From UBA961 sp041191145 (lineage in GTDB: Bacteria; Bacteroidota; Ignavibacteria; Kapaibacteriales; UBA961): a DNA stretch of 32,147 nucleotides. The notes under the pieces were generated by a model. The model was not told where the DNA came from and made no database searches. It saw nothing but the letters and a program-made list of their open reading frames with translations. The stretch spans positions 1-32,147 of the forward strand of contig JBEEPK010000019.1 in NCBI GenBank assembly GCA_041191145.1. The letters are read 5' to 3'. The position numbers and the translations under genes were made by a program. This document shows, in pieces, positions 22,954 through 31,951 of this stretch (within the stretch, counting starts at the first letter, position 1; the number at the start of each line of letters is the position of its first letter).

Positions 22954-25094
22954 GATCCTATCACCATGGTATCGAAATTCACTTCACCTGTGCTTAAATC
23001 ATGATAAGCACTGACTATTCCCAACTCACCTTTACTGATTTTATCAGCCAAAAATGGGCTGAGAGTCAATATTTCCTGTACACCATCAATTGCATTTTGC
23101 CTTGATACCTTCTCAATAACTTCCTCATCCTTTCCATCATGCTTGAGTGGAAAAGCATTGAGTCCTTGAGCAACATGTTTGATCTTTGAAGTTATCGAAC
23201 CCATGCTATGGTCACTAATATCATTCATAGCCAATGTAACAGCACCGCAAAGTGAATGTGCTTTCACAACGATGAGTTTTGCGCCCAATTTTGAACAAGC
23301 AATTTCCAAACTACCTATGATTTCTTGAGTAATGATATTGCCGGCTATACGAATCGTAAGAATATCTCCAAGTCCAGTATCAAATAGGATTTCAGGAGTT
23401 GTCCGAGAATCGATGCAACCAATGATCACACACATTGGATTTTGTTGTTTGGAAGTAATTTCAACTTGCTTGCTGAAATCTTTCTTGGACATCTCCCCGG
23501 CAACAAATCGTTGATTTCCTTTCTTTAATAAATCAAGAATCTCTTTTGAAGAAAGACCATCTCTTTTTTCTTTGCCAAGAACATTCACAAATTGTACATG
23601 ATCTTTCAATTGATATTTAGATCTTTGACCAAGAATATTGACTCTGATTCTTCTATCAACTGCAATTGTATCTTTGAATTCTTCAATGATCTCAATGATA
23701 TCATGATCGATATAATCACTTGAAGTGGCATCGATAACGACATGCATATCTTCGGGAATATCATGGAGCGTTTCCTTGATTGAAGCTTTATTCAAAAAAG
23801 TGACTTGATTTGGTAATTCCAAACGCATCACTTCACCAACATGTAACGTATAGTTTTGCTTCAAATACGGATTGCGAAAATTACTTATCATCAAGAATGC
23901 TATCGAGATGGCAAGTCCGACCAATACACCAATCAATAAATCAGTGAATACAATCGCCAAAACAGTGGACACAAATGGAATAAATTGCTCAATACCCTTC
24001 GAATACATTGATCTGAACAATGATACATTCGCTAGCTTATATCCAGTTACAAGCAATATTGCAGCCAATGAAGCCAGAGGTATCATATTCATGATTGGAG
24101 CCAAGAACAAAACGCTCAATAGCAATAATAATCCATGAAATATTGCGGAAAATTTTGTTGAATTTCCTGTTTGAATATTTACTGAACTTCGAACAATGAC
24201 CGAAGTCACGGGAATACCACCAAACAATCCTGCGAGCACATTGCCGACACCCTGAGCAATCAACTCCCTATTTGGAGGGGAATGTCTTTTGTGTGGGTCT
24301 ATTTTGTCAACCGCCTCAAGATTTAAAAGTGTTTCAAGCGATGCAACCACTGCCAATGTAACAGCCACTGTCCAAATATCGGAGCGGGCAAAAAGTGAGA
24401 AGTCAGGAAGATAAAAAAAGGATCCCAAGGAAGAGTAGTCAAGAGCAGGAATATTCACCATATGTTCATGTCCAATGATGAGAGCCGGAGCCAGATCATG
24501 AAACATTCCCGAAAGACCAATTCCAATCACTACAACTGCGAGAGATGGAGGAAGAAAAGTCATCTTTTTTAGTGGTGTTTTTTGCCAGAACAGAAGAATA
24601 ATGAGTGAAACAATAGATATGATTACAGCCCCGGGAGTGATATACTCTATTGCATGGAATAATCCTGCGAATGTATTTTCACCGGTGGGATTGATGAAAC
24701 TAAAATCACCTTCCGGATCCGCATCATAGCCAATGGCATGTGGTATCTGTTTCAAAATGAGGACGATACCGATAGCAGCCAGAAGCCCTTTGATTACATT
24801 CGATGGAAAGAAATCAGCGATATACCCCATCTTTGCAAAACCTAGTGCCAATTGCATCAAACCGGCAAGAATCACCGCCAACAAGAAAGTCTCAAAAGAT
24901 CCCAATTGCTGTATGGAAGCCAATACTACGGCAGCAAGTCCCGCAGCAGGACCACTCACGCTGGTTTGGGAACCACTCATGAAACCTATGATAATTCCAC
25001 CGATGATTCCTGAAACTATTCCGGACATCAATGGAGCACCCGAAAATACCACTAGTCCTGCAGGGATATCTGTTTTTAATGTTTTAGGGTTCAT
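22929..25094 (-). CDS. SulP-family anion transporter fused to a beta-carbonic anhydrase, with shortened first helix
   Basis: A 721-aa fusion. Residues about 8-400 are a SulP (SLC26) membrane domain, with SVSGPAAGLAAVVLA, VIKGLLAAIGI and GVGNVLAGLFGGIPVT as landmarks. A STAS-like domain follows (about 420-510), then a beta-carbonic anhydrase (about 522-721) with zinc ligands Cys560, His613 and Cys616 and the Asp562-Arg564 dyad (GCIDSRT, HSLCGAV). Such fusions are thought to couple bicarbonate transport with CO2 hydration. The N-terminus is unusual: in homologues I recall, about 13 residues with the ALPL(C/A)LGIA core lie between LVVF and SGAPL, but here Phe17 is joined directly to Ser18. This merges the first two helices. 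The reading frame is intact. ATG 25094 is used; a TTG at 25142 would translate the terminator hairpin. Confidence 0.9.
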   Translation of the reverse strand: MNPKTLKTDIPAGLVVFSGAPLMSGIVSGIIGGIIIGFMSGSQTSVSGPAAGLAAVVLASIQQLGSFETFLLAVILAGLMQLALGFAKMGYIADFFPSNVIKGLLAAIGIVLILKQIPHAIGYDADPEGDFSFINPTGENTFAGLFHAIEYITPGAVIISIVSLIILLFWQKTPLKKMTFLPPSLAVVVIGIGLSGMFHDLAPALIIGHEHMVNIPALDYSSLGSFFYLPDFSLFARSDIWTVAVTLAVVASLETLLNLEAVDKIDPHKRHSPPNRELIAQGVGNVLAGLFGGIPVTSVIVRSSVNIQTGNSTKFSAIFHGLLLLLSVLFLAPIMNMIPLASLAAILLVTGYKLANVSLFRSMYSKGIEQFIPFVSTVLAIVFTDLLIGVLVGLAISIAFLMISNFRNPYLKQNYTLHVGEVMRLELPNQVTFLNKASIKETLHDIPEDMHVVIDATSSDYIDHDIIEIIEEFKDTIAVDRRIRVNILGQRSKYQLKDHVQFVNVLGKEKRDGLSSKEILDLLKKGNQRFVAGEMSKKDFSKQVEITSKQQNPMCVIIGCIDSRTTPEILFDTGLGDILTIRIAGNIITQEIIGSLEIACSKLGAKLIVVKAHSLCGAVTLAMNDISDHSMGSITSKIKHVAQGLNAFPLKHDGKDEEVIEKVSRQNAIDGVQEILTLSPFLADKISKGELGIVSAYHDLSTGEVNFDTMVIGSQADLSSK

Positions 25095-25097
25095 TTC

Positions 25098-25131
25098 AAA
25101 AATAAAAATGGCCGAATGAATTATTCGGCCA
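25098..25131 (-). terminator. Intrinsic terminator after clpC
   Basis: On the minus strand a 9-bp stem (TGGCCGAAT with ATTCGGCCA, loop 5) is followed by TTTTTATTTTT. It lies about 30 bases after the clpC stop. Its T-tract ends only four bases before the ATG of the SulP fusion gene. Confidence 0.82.
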
Positions 25132-25159
25132 AATATAAGCAATAAGCGTCAAGAGTGGA

Positions 25160-27697
25160 TTACTCCGCAGACATTGGGTCTTCCTCAGGTGAGGGATCAC
25201 CCTCAGAGTTTTCATGTGCAGGAAGTGCAAGTTTTGGCTTAGGAAGAACGCTAAATGTAAGTTCTTGTAATTGGGTGGAAAAATCCACATCAACTAGTGT
25301 ATCTTCCTTAACAACAGACTTTAATAATTCCTCTGCAAGTGGATCTTCCAGATACTTTTGCAATGCTCTGCGAAGAGGTCTTGCTCCATATTTCTCATCA
25401 TATCCCTTATCAACAAGAAAATCTTTTGCTTCGGCTGACAATACAAGTTCAATATTCATTGACTGCATTCGCTTTAGCAATTTTTCAAGTTGAATATCGA
25501 TGATTGCATGGATATGTTCTTTCTTCAATTGTTTGAATACGATATAATCATCGATGCGATTCAAGAATTCAGGATTAAACATTCGACGCATCGACTCTTC
25601 AATCGTGGACTTCATTTGATCATATTGTCCATCAGGCGACTTATCGGAAAAACCAATTGACCCACCCGCTTTGATGTCACGCACACCAACATTTGATGTC
25701 ATGATGATAACGGTATTCTTGAAGTCAATCTTGCGTCCCAAACCATCAGTCAAAATCCCATCATCAAACACTTGAAGCAAAATATTGAACACATCCGGAT
25801 GCGCTTTCTCTATCTCATCAAGCAATACGATGCTATAGGGCTTTCTGCGAACTTTCTCTGTTAATTGTCCGCCCTCTTCATATCCCACATAGCCGGGAGG
25901 GGCTCCGACAAGTCTTGACACTGCAAATTTTTCCATGTATTCACTCATGTCAACACGAATTAATGCATCTTCGGAATCAAACATGTATTTGGCAAGTACT
26001 TTTGCAAGTTCAGTCTTACCAACTCCTGTTGGCCCCATAAACATGAATGAACCTATAGGACGATTTGGATCTTTGAGTCCGGCTCTTGCACGACGAATTG
26101 CCTTTGCCAATTGCTCAACAGCTTCATCCTGTCCAATGATTTTCCCTTTGAGTTCTTCAGCCATCTTGAGCAATTTCTGAGACTCACCTTCGGCAATTTT
26201 ATTCACGGGAATTCCTGTCATCATTGCCACGATATCCGCAATATCTTCTTCACTTACGGTAAACAATGATTTACCTGCAGAATTTTCCCATTCCTCTTTT
26301 GCAGTTTCAAGTTCTTGTTGCAAACGCTTTTCAAGATCGCGAAGTCTGGCAGCCTCTTCAAAATTTTGAGCTTTGACAACACTGTTTTTCTGTTGTCTGG
26401 CTTCTTCTATCTTTTGTTCAATTTCTGTGATGGAAGTGGGAACATTGATATTGGCAAGATGCACTCTTGCACCGGCTTCATCCAATACATCAAGAGCTTT
26501 ATCGGGTAGATGTCTGTCCGTGATATATCGCTCCGCCAATTTTACGCATGCCTGCACTGCCTCATCTGAGTATTTGACTCCATGATGAGCTTCATATCTA
26601 TCTTTGACATTATTGATGATTTGAATGGTTTGTTCAGGGGTTGGTGGCTCAACCATGACTTTCTGAAAACGTCTGTCAAGCGCGCCATCCTTTTCTATAA
26701 ACTGCCTGTATTCATCAAGCGTTGTTGCTCCAATGCATTGAATCTCACCACGAGCCAATGCAGGCTTGAACATATTCGATGCATCTAGAGAACCGGAAGC
26801 GCCACCTGCTCCAACGATTGTATGCAATTCATCAATGAAGAGAATCACATCTTTTGCTTTTTCCAATTCATTCATCACGGCTTTCATGCGTTCTTCGAAT
26901 TGACCGCGATATTTTGTGCCTGCTACTAGAGATGCCAAATCCAAAGTCACGATTCTTTTATCGAAAAGAACTCTGCTGACTTTTTTCTCCATGATCTTCA
27001 AGGCAAGGCCTTCGACAATGGCAGTTTTCCCTACTCCGGGCTCACCAATCAAAACAGGATTATTCTTCTTTCTTCTTGATAATACTTGAGCCACGCGTTC
27101 AATCTCTTTTTCTCTACCAATCACAGGATCAAGTTTGCCTTCATTGGCAAGTTTTGTGAGGTCTCGTCCAAAATTGTCTAAAACCGGAGTCTTCTGCTTA
27201 TCAGGTTGTTGTGATTTTGAAGAAGAAGGACGCATCTTTTCAGGTTTGGAAGATGAGTTTTTTCCATTGATAATATTATCCAATTCCTTACGAACATCTT
27301 CATAAGAAACTGAAAACTGGGATAAGATCTGAGCAGCGATATTATCATCATCACGAAGCAATGCCAAGAGCAAATGTTCAGTGCCGATGACCTCTGATTT
27401 ATACAACTTCGCTTCGAGATATGTAATTTTTAATACCTTTTCTGCTTGTTTTGTGAGAGGAATATTGCCAATTGTCAATGTTCCACTGCTAGTGCGAATT
27501 GTATCTTCTATAGATTTCTTGAGTTTGAAAAGATCTATACCGACATTTCTCAGAATTTTAACCGCAATTCCTTCTCCTTCTCGGATGATCCCCAAAAGCA
27601 AATGTTCTGTACCGATATAATCATGCCCTAATCTGAGCGCTTCTTCTCTGCTCAGTCTGATTACATCTTGTACGCGATTTGAAAAATTACCTTCCAT
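25160..27697 (-). CDS. clpC: ATP-dependent Clp protease ATP-binding subunit ClpC
   Basis: An 845-aa Hsp100 unfoldase that feeds substrates into ClpP. The N-domain (about 1-145) has the two Clp-N repeats (GTEHLLLGIIREGEG and GTEHLLLALLRDDDN). The first AAA+ module has Walker A GEPGVGKTAIVEG and Walker B ILFIDELHTI. Between the modules lies a UVR-type element (AQNFEEAARLRDLE), which distinguishes ClpC from ClpB. The second AAA+ module has Walker A GPTGVGKTELAK and Walker B IVLLDEIEKAH, followed by the D2-small domain. Length and order are typical. A strong ribosome binding site AGGAGG lies 10 bases before the ATG, unusual for this window. No ctsR, mcsA or mcsB is adjacent, so it is not in the Firmicutes-type operon. 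An intrinsic terminator follows. Confidence 0.96.
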   Translation of the reverse strand: MEGNFSNRVQDVIRLSREEALRLGHDYIGTEHLLLGIIREGEGIAVKILRNVGIDLFKLKKSIEDTIRTSSGTLTIGNIPLTKQAEKVLKITYLEAKLYKSEVIGTEHLLLALLRDDDNIAAQILSQFSVSYEDVRKELDNIINGKNSSSKPEKMRPSSSKSQQPDKQKTPVLDNFGRDLTKLANEGKLDPVIGREKEIERVAQVLSRRKKNNPVLIGEPGVGKTAIVEGLALKIMEKKVSRVLFDKRIVTLDLASLVAGTKYRGQFEERMKAVMNELEKAKDVILFIDELHTIVGAGGASGSLDASNMFKPALARGEIQCIGATTLDEYRQFIEKDGALDRRFQKVMVEPPTPEQTIQIINNVKDRYEAHHGVKYSDEAVQACVKLAERYITDRHLPDKALDVLDEAGARVHLANINVPTSITEIEQKIEEARQQKNSVVKAQNFEEAARLRDLEKRLQQELETAKEEWENSAGKSLFTVSEEDIADIVAMMTGIPVNKIAEGESQKLLKMAEELKGKIIGQDEAVEQLAKAIRRARAGLKDPNRPIGSFMFMGPTGVGKTELAKVLAKYMFDSEDALIRVDMSEYMEKFAVSRLVGAPPGYVGYEEGGQLTEKVRRKPYSIVLLDEIEKAHPDVFNILLQVFDDGILTDGLGRKIDFKNTVIIMTSNVGVRDIKAGGSIGFSDKSPDGQYDQMKSTIEESMRRMFNPEFLNRIDDYIVFKQLKKEHIHAIIDIQLEKLLKRMQSMNIELVLSAEAKDFLVDKGYDEKYGARPLRRALQKYLEDPLAEELLKSVVKEDTLVDVDFSTQLQELTFSVLPKPKLALPAHENSEGDPSPEEDPMSAE

Positions 27698-27947
27698 AAC
27701 TGTAAATCCTCCTCATGGGAGCCATAAAACTGGTGAAAAAACAAGATATCCGACAAGGTTATACTGCAAACCCAAACTACCGTAATTGAATGAAGTCTCA
27801 AAAAGAAAATTATCAACCGTGGAAAACACTTTGGAATCGCTCAAAACCTGTGGACTGACGATGTTTTTTCGTTTATATTGCAGTGTATTCAACCATTTGT
27901 TTCGGGAATTATAAAAATCCGTTTTCTTTATCTCCTTGTTAGTTTTC
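27698..27947. other. Divergent intergenic region between clpC and the GDPD operon
   Basis: These 250 bases hold the clpC ribosome binding site (AGGAGG on the minus strand, plus coordinates 27708-27713) and presumably promoters for both directions, but I find no TAnnTTTG element, heat-shock CIRCE-like inverted repeat or convincing small gene. Confidence 0.5.
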
Positions 27948-28745
27948 ATGTCTTCGTCCAAAACTCCAGATACTTATACGCTTCGTTCCATGATAAATGC
28001 ACAAGAACGATTTATCGTAGCGCACAGAGGCTCCTCGGGAACAGCTCCGGAGAATACTCTTTCCTCGATTCAACATGCAATAGCAGCAGGCGCTCTGATG
28101 GTAGAAGTGGACGTGCAAATTACATCAGATCACAAAGCAATATTGATGCATGATCAAGTTCTAGGAAGGACCACCAATGGGAAAGGCTTTGTGCGCGCAC
28201 ATACTCTCGAACAACTCAACACACTTGATGCAGGCTCATGGTTCAATACATCGTTCAGAGGTGAGCACATACCTCTTCTTATAGAAGCATTGCAATTACT
28301 GAAAGACAATAAAACCTGCGTGAATATTGAGATAAAACCTCCCGGGAAAGATGATGATGGCATTGAACGATTACTTGTCATCATTGAAAATGTGCTAGCT
28401 CTCAATATGCAAGATGTTACGCTCTTCAGCTCATTCCATCATGAGAGTTTGCGATATATCAAGCAGCATTATCCGGCATTCCATACAGCCGGTATTCATT
28501 TACCAGGAGACAAGCGATTGCCAAGTGAAATTGCTTCTGAAATTGGATGCGAGGGATTTGTCTGCTCGCTTCGTGAGATCACTCATAAAAAGGCCGAAGA
28601 TGCAGCCAAACATGATATTCTCATCGGTGTATATACCATAAATACAGAAGATGATTTCAATTCAATCATGAAGTATCAAGTCCCTGCTCTTGTAAGTAAT
28701 TTTCCCCGAAAGATTCAACAATTATTACATTCAACCATCAAGTAA
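27948..28745 (+). CDS. Glycerophosphodiester phosphodiesterase
   Basis: A 265-aa GDPD-family enzyme that hydrolyses glycerophosphodiesters to sn-glycerol 3-phosphate and an alcohol. The TIM-barrel catalytic residues are visible near the N-terminus: AHRGSSGTAPENTLSS with His26 and Arg27, EVDVQ with Glu53 and Asp55, and MHD with His68. NIEIKPP carries the next metal-site glutamate. There is no signal peptide, so it is probably cytoplasmic, like UgpQ. ATG 27948 is preferred; a later ATG at 27990 is also possible because the first 20 residues are not typical of the family. The SemiSWEET gene follows after 6 bases and GH31 after that, forming a likely three-gene operon. Confidence 0.92.
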   Translation: MSSSKTPDTYTLRSMINAQERFIVAHRGSSGTAPENTLSSIQHAIAAGALMVEVDVQITSDHKAILMHDQVLGRTTNGKGFVRAHTLEQLNTLDAGSWFNTSFRGEHIPLLIEALQLLKDNKTCVNIEIKPPGKDDDGIERLLVIIENVLALNMQDVTLFSSFHHESLRYIKQHYPAFHTAGIHLPGDKRLPSEIASEIGCEGFVCSLREITHKKAEDAAKHDILIGVYTINTEDDFNSIMKYQVPALVSNFPRKIQQLLHSTIK

Positions 28746-28751
28746 ATCATC

Positions 28752-29027
28752 ATGTATCATATTGCCGTAATAGGCTTCACCGCCGCAATTTGTTCCACAT
28801 TTGCCTTATTGCCTCAAGTAATTCGTGTTTGGAAAACTCGTGAAACCGACCAATTGTCAGGCGGTGCCTTCTTACTCATGTTTGTCGGTGCCATCTTGTG
28901 GTTCGCTTATGGTGTCTTGCGTGAAGACATGGTTATTATTTCAGCAAATTCAATCACACTTCTCTTTATCGCCTATATCATTGTTATCAAGGCAAAAAAC
29001 ACTTATTCTTCCAATCAACAGGAATAA
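28752..29027 (+). CDS. SemiSWEET sugar transporter
   Basis: A 91-aa protein with three predicted membrane helices, the size of a single SWEET/MtN3 repeat. The PQ-loop motif LLPQVIRVWKTRETDQLSGG in the first helix-loop, the LWFAYGVLREDMVI segment in helix 2-3 and the asparagine in SANSIT match characterised SemiSWEETs, which form homodimers that transport mono- or disaccharides down a gradient. It sits six bases after the GDPD gene and five bases before the secreted GH31 alpha-glucosidase. That placement suggests import of the glucose or small sugars released by GH31 (inference). The short hydrophilic tail (NTYSSNQQE) is unremarkable. Confidence 0.93.
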   Translation: MYHIAVIGFTAAICSTFALLPQVIRVWKTRETDQLSGGAFLLMFVGAILWFAYGVLREDMVIISANSITLLFIAYIIVIKAKNTYSSNQQE

Positions 29028-29032
29028 TCACG

Positions 29033-31951
29033 ATGATGAGAATTCCACTCTTGATACGATGCATTACAATACTCTGTACTGCAATGACGGCATATGCACA
29101 GCAACCACTCATCATGATTCCTGATAAACCGGGACAAAGTGATTCAATCACTGTGTATTTCAATGCCGAACAAGGCAATCGCGCCTTATACAATTGGAAG
29201 GGAGATGTTTTTCTTCATTCAGGCGTGATAACGCAAAAAAGTGCGACAAATACCTCTTGGCAACATGTTCGTGGTGAATGGGGAAAAACCATTCCCGAAT
29301 TACAACTCAAAAGAGAGAGCGACAACTTATATTCACTCAGACTACATCCAAGAAGTTTCTATGGTCTTGAATCTGATGAATCAATTTTGCGATTGGCATT
29401 TGTGTTTCGGAATGCAGACGGTACAAAAGCTGCAAAACATACTGATGATCGAGATTTTTATTTGGACTATCCCGGATCGGATTCACTCAAATCAATTACT
29501 GAAATCATTTTGGAAAGTCTGACAAAAGATGATGGTCCAAAATCTGATTCACTATTTTGCCGCGGTTATTTTCAAGACAGTTTGGGCTTGATTTTATATG
29601 TCGGTGATGAAAAGATTTCCATTGAGAATTATGGAGACAATATTCTTCGCTTGAGTCTTGACACAGCTGAATTCCCAGCAATCAAGAATAAGCAAGCCAT
29701 AATTGGAGGAAAAACAAATCATCAATTCATGGCAATTGATGCAGGAGCATTTTTTCAGTTCAGGTCTTTGAATAATGCAATAAGTCTTCTCATACAAAAA
29801 CAACCATTTTCAATTTCTGTGTTTCGTGATAGCATACTCGTATTCAAAGAAGATCGTGGATTATTTTTCAAGCCCCAATCCAGAGGACTCTCTATTTCAC
29901 TCAGACCCGGTGAGGCAATCTTTGGTGGCGGATCAAGAGCATTGCCCATCAATCGAAGAGGAAATCTCTTCCCTCTGTATAATACGGCGGTATACGGATA
30001 TGCTAATGGAGCGAATCAACTCAATGTTTCAATTCCATTTTTTGTTTCCACATCCAATTATGGATTATTGATTGATTCCCCGATTGCAGGGGCAATTGAT
30101 TGCGGAGTGAGTGAAAAGAACTCATTTAAAATTGCGCAAACACATGGTCGACTTTCCTATTTTCTCATCATCGATTCAAATTATGAGTCGATCTTGAAAC
30201 ATTATGCTAAACTCACCGGAAAACAACCTCTTCCACCACTTTGGTCAATGGGGTATATCCAATCTCGCTATGGGTATAAATCTCAAACGGAAGTATTGAA
30301 TATAGTGCAAGACTTTCAAAAATCAGATATCCCTTTGGATGCCATTGTTTTGGATCTCTTTTGGTTTGGAGACAAGCAACAGATGGGTTCTTTTGATTGG
30401 GATTCCAAGAATTGGCCGGATCCGCTTGGCATGATGCGAACTCTTAAAAAAAGGAATATTCATACCATACTGATCACTGAACCATATTTCACGAAGACTT
30501 CTTCACAGTATTCCATAGCTGAAAAAAAAGGATTATTCACAAAAACCGAACAGGGTACTGCATATCTGTTGAAAGATTTTTGGGCTGGAAGTGCTTCTCT
30601 TTTGGATCTTACTAATCCAAACGCTCAATCATGGATGGGTCAGTTATATGCCAAGCATATCAATACAGGAGTATCAGGTTGGTGGAGTGATTTAGGCGAA
30701 CCTGAGATGCACCCTTTGGATATGAAACATGTGGGTGGTTCCACACTTGAAACACACAATAATTATTCCATGCATTGGATGGAAGTTCTGGAAGAAACAC
30801 ATAAGCAATATGCTCCCGGCAATCGCTTATTTAATCTCATTCGATCTGGCGGACCAGGCATGCAAAGATATTCAGCATTTCCTTGGTCTGGTGATGTGCA
30901 AAGAAGTGCATCCGGACTTCAAGCACAAATTCCAATTATGATTGGAATGAGCATGAGCGGTGTTGGATATATGCATTCGGATTTGGGAGGATTTACGGGT
31001 GGTCCTAAAAATGAAAAACTCTATACCAGATGGATGCAATTCGGAGCATTTACGCCAATCATGAGAGCACATGGCGAGGGTGTTCCATCAGAGCCGATCT
31101 ATTATTCCGATTCAATCAAAGCTATCGTGCAGTATTTCATCAAATTACGAATGCAATTCTTGCCATATAATTATACGATGGCATTTCATAATGCACGATA
31201 TGGCACTCCACTCGCAAAACCAATCTGTTGGAATGGTCCTTCAAGCAAAGAATTCACCGATATCAATGATCAATATTATTGGGGTAATGATATCATCGTA
31301 GCACCAATTCTTCACCCGGATTCAACTTCAAGAAAAGTAATACTCCCTCCTGGTAAGTGGTTTGATTTTTGGTCCAATTATCGCATTCCGGGAAATTCAA
31401 ATTTTTCCATGCCGGCACCACTCAATATGATTCCACTCTTTGTGAAGGGTGGTTCCGTCATACCATTGACCTTTCCCATAAACAATACCGCTAGTTATGC
31501 AGGTGATTCACTTCTGCTTATCTATTTCCGTGATAGTTCAATAACAGAAGTTAGATCACAAATATTCTTTGATGATGGATTTTCTTCTTCAAGTTTGAAA
31601 GATGGAAACTATAGACTGCTAGGCATCCAAGTGAAAGAGGATAAATCTCAGCAAATGATACTATTCTCGATGAATACTTTGGAAGGAAATGGCTATGCCG
31701 GTGAGCCGGAATCAAGAATGATCATCACAAAGTTTATTGATGTGCCAAGGCCCCGGAAAGTTTCAATTGGTACGTCAACCATTCCAATGGCAAAAGACGA
31801 AATGTCATTTTATACTTCACCTATGCCGATTGCTTGGCACAAGAAATCAGAGAATCCGGTATTGCCCGATGAATTGCATCTACGATGTAAAACTAGTCCG
31901 GCTTCAATGAATGATATCGTCTTACAATATGGAAAAGGTGTAAAGAAATAA
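29033..31951 (+). CDS. Secreted glycoside hydrolase family 31 alpha-glucosidase
   Basis: A 972-aa exported enzyme. A signal peptide (residues 1-22, ending AYA) is followed by a beta-sandwich module (about 25-145) of the kind found at the N-terminus of Bacteroidota starch enzymes (YNWKGDVFLHSGVIT), then the GH31 N-terminal beta domain, the catalytic (beta/alpha)8 barrel (about 400-730) and C-terminal beta domains. Nucleophile Asp553 lies in GWWSDLGEPEMHP and acid/base Asp621 in FPWSGDVQRS; SDLGGFTGG and RWMQFGAFTPIMRAHG are further GH31 marks. The substrate is probably an alpha-glucan or oligosaccharide, but the family also contains alpha-xylosidases. AGGAAT about 9 bases before ATGATG may be a ribosome binding site. 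Its stop codon directly abuts that of the converging ABC permease. Confidence 0.95.
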   Translation: MMRIPLLIRCITILCTAMTAYAQQPLIMIPDKPGQSDSITVYFNAEQGNRALYNWKGDVFLHSGVITQKSATNTSWQHVRGEWGKTIPELQLKRESDNLYSLRLHPRSFYGLESDESILRLAFVFRNADGTKAAKHTDDRDFYLDYPGSDSLKSITEIILESLTKDDGPKSDSLFCRGYFQDSLGLILYVGDEKISIENYGDNILRLSLDTAEFPAIKNKQAIIGGKTNHQFMAIDAGAFFQFRSLNNAISLLIQKQPFSISVFRDSILVFKEDRGLFFKPQSRGLSISLRPGEAIFGGGSRALPINRRGNLFPLYNTAVYGYANGANQLNVSIPFFVSTSNYGLLIDSPIAGAIDCGVSEKNSFKIAQTHGRLSYFLIIDSNYESILKHYAKLTGKQPLPPLWSMGYIQSRYGYKSQTEVLNIVQDFQKSDIPLDAIVLDLFWFGDKQQMGSFDWDSKNWPDPLGMMRTLKKRNIHTILITEPYFTKTSSQYSIAEKKGLFTKTEQGTAYLLKDFWAGSASLLDLTNPNAQSWMGQLYAKHINTGVSGWWSDLGEPEMHPLDMKHVGGSTLETHNNYSMHWMEVLEETHKQYAPGNRLFNLIRSGGPGMQRYSAFPWSGDVQRSASGLQAQIPIMIGMSMSGVGYMHSDLGGFTGGPKNEKLYTRWMQFGAFTPIMRAHGEGVPSEPIYYSDSIKAIVQYFIKLRMQFLPYNYTMAFHNARYGTPLAKPICWNGPSSKEFTDINDQYYWGNDIIVAPILHPDSTSRKVILPPGKWFDFWSNYRIPGNSNFSMPAPLNMIPLFVKGGSVIPLTFPINNTASYAGDSLLLIYFRDSSITEVRSQIFFDDGFSSSSLKDGNYRLLGIQVKEDKSQQMILFSMNTLEGNGYAGEPESRMIITKFIDVPRPRKVSIGTSTIPMAKDEMSFYTSPMPIAWHKKSENPVLPDELHLRCKTSPASMNDIVLQYGKGVKK

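Noticed and set aside
27820..27862. TTATCAAC and TGTGGA words suggestive of DnaA boxes near the clpC leader
   Set aside because: None matches the full 9-mer TTATCCACA, there is no cluster, and no dnaA or dnaN is nearby despite gyrB being in the window.
27713..27961. An 82-codon reading frame on the minus strand between clpC and the GDPD gene
   Set aside because: Its end covers the clpC ribosome binding site, its start overlaps the GDPD start, it has no recognisable domain and its composition is like non-coding AT-rich DNA.
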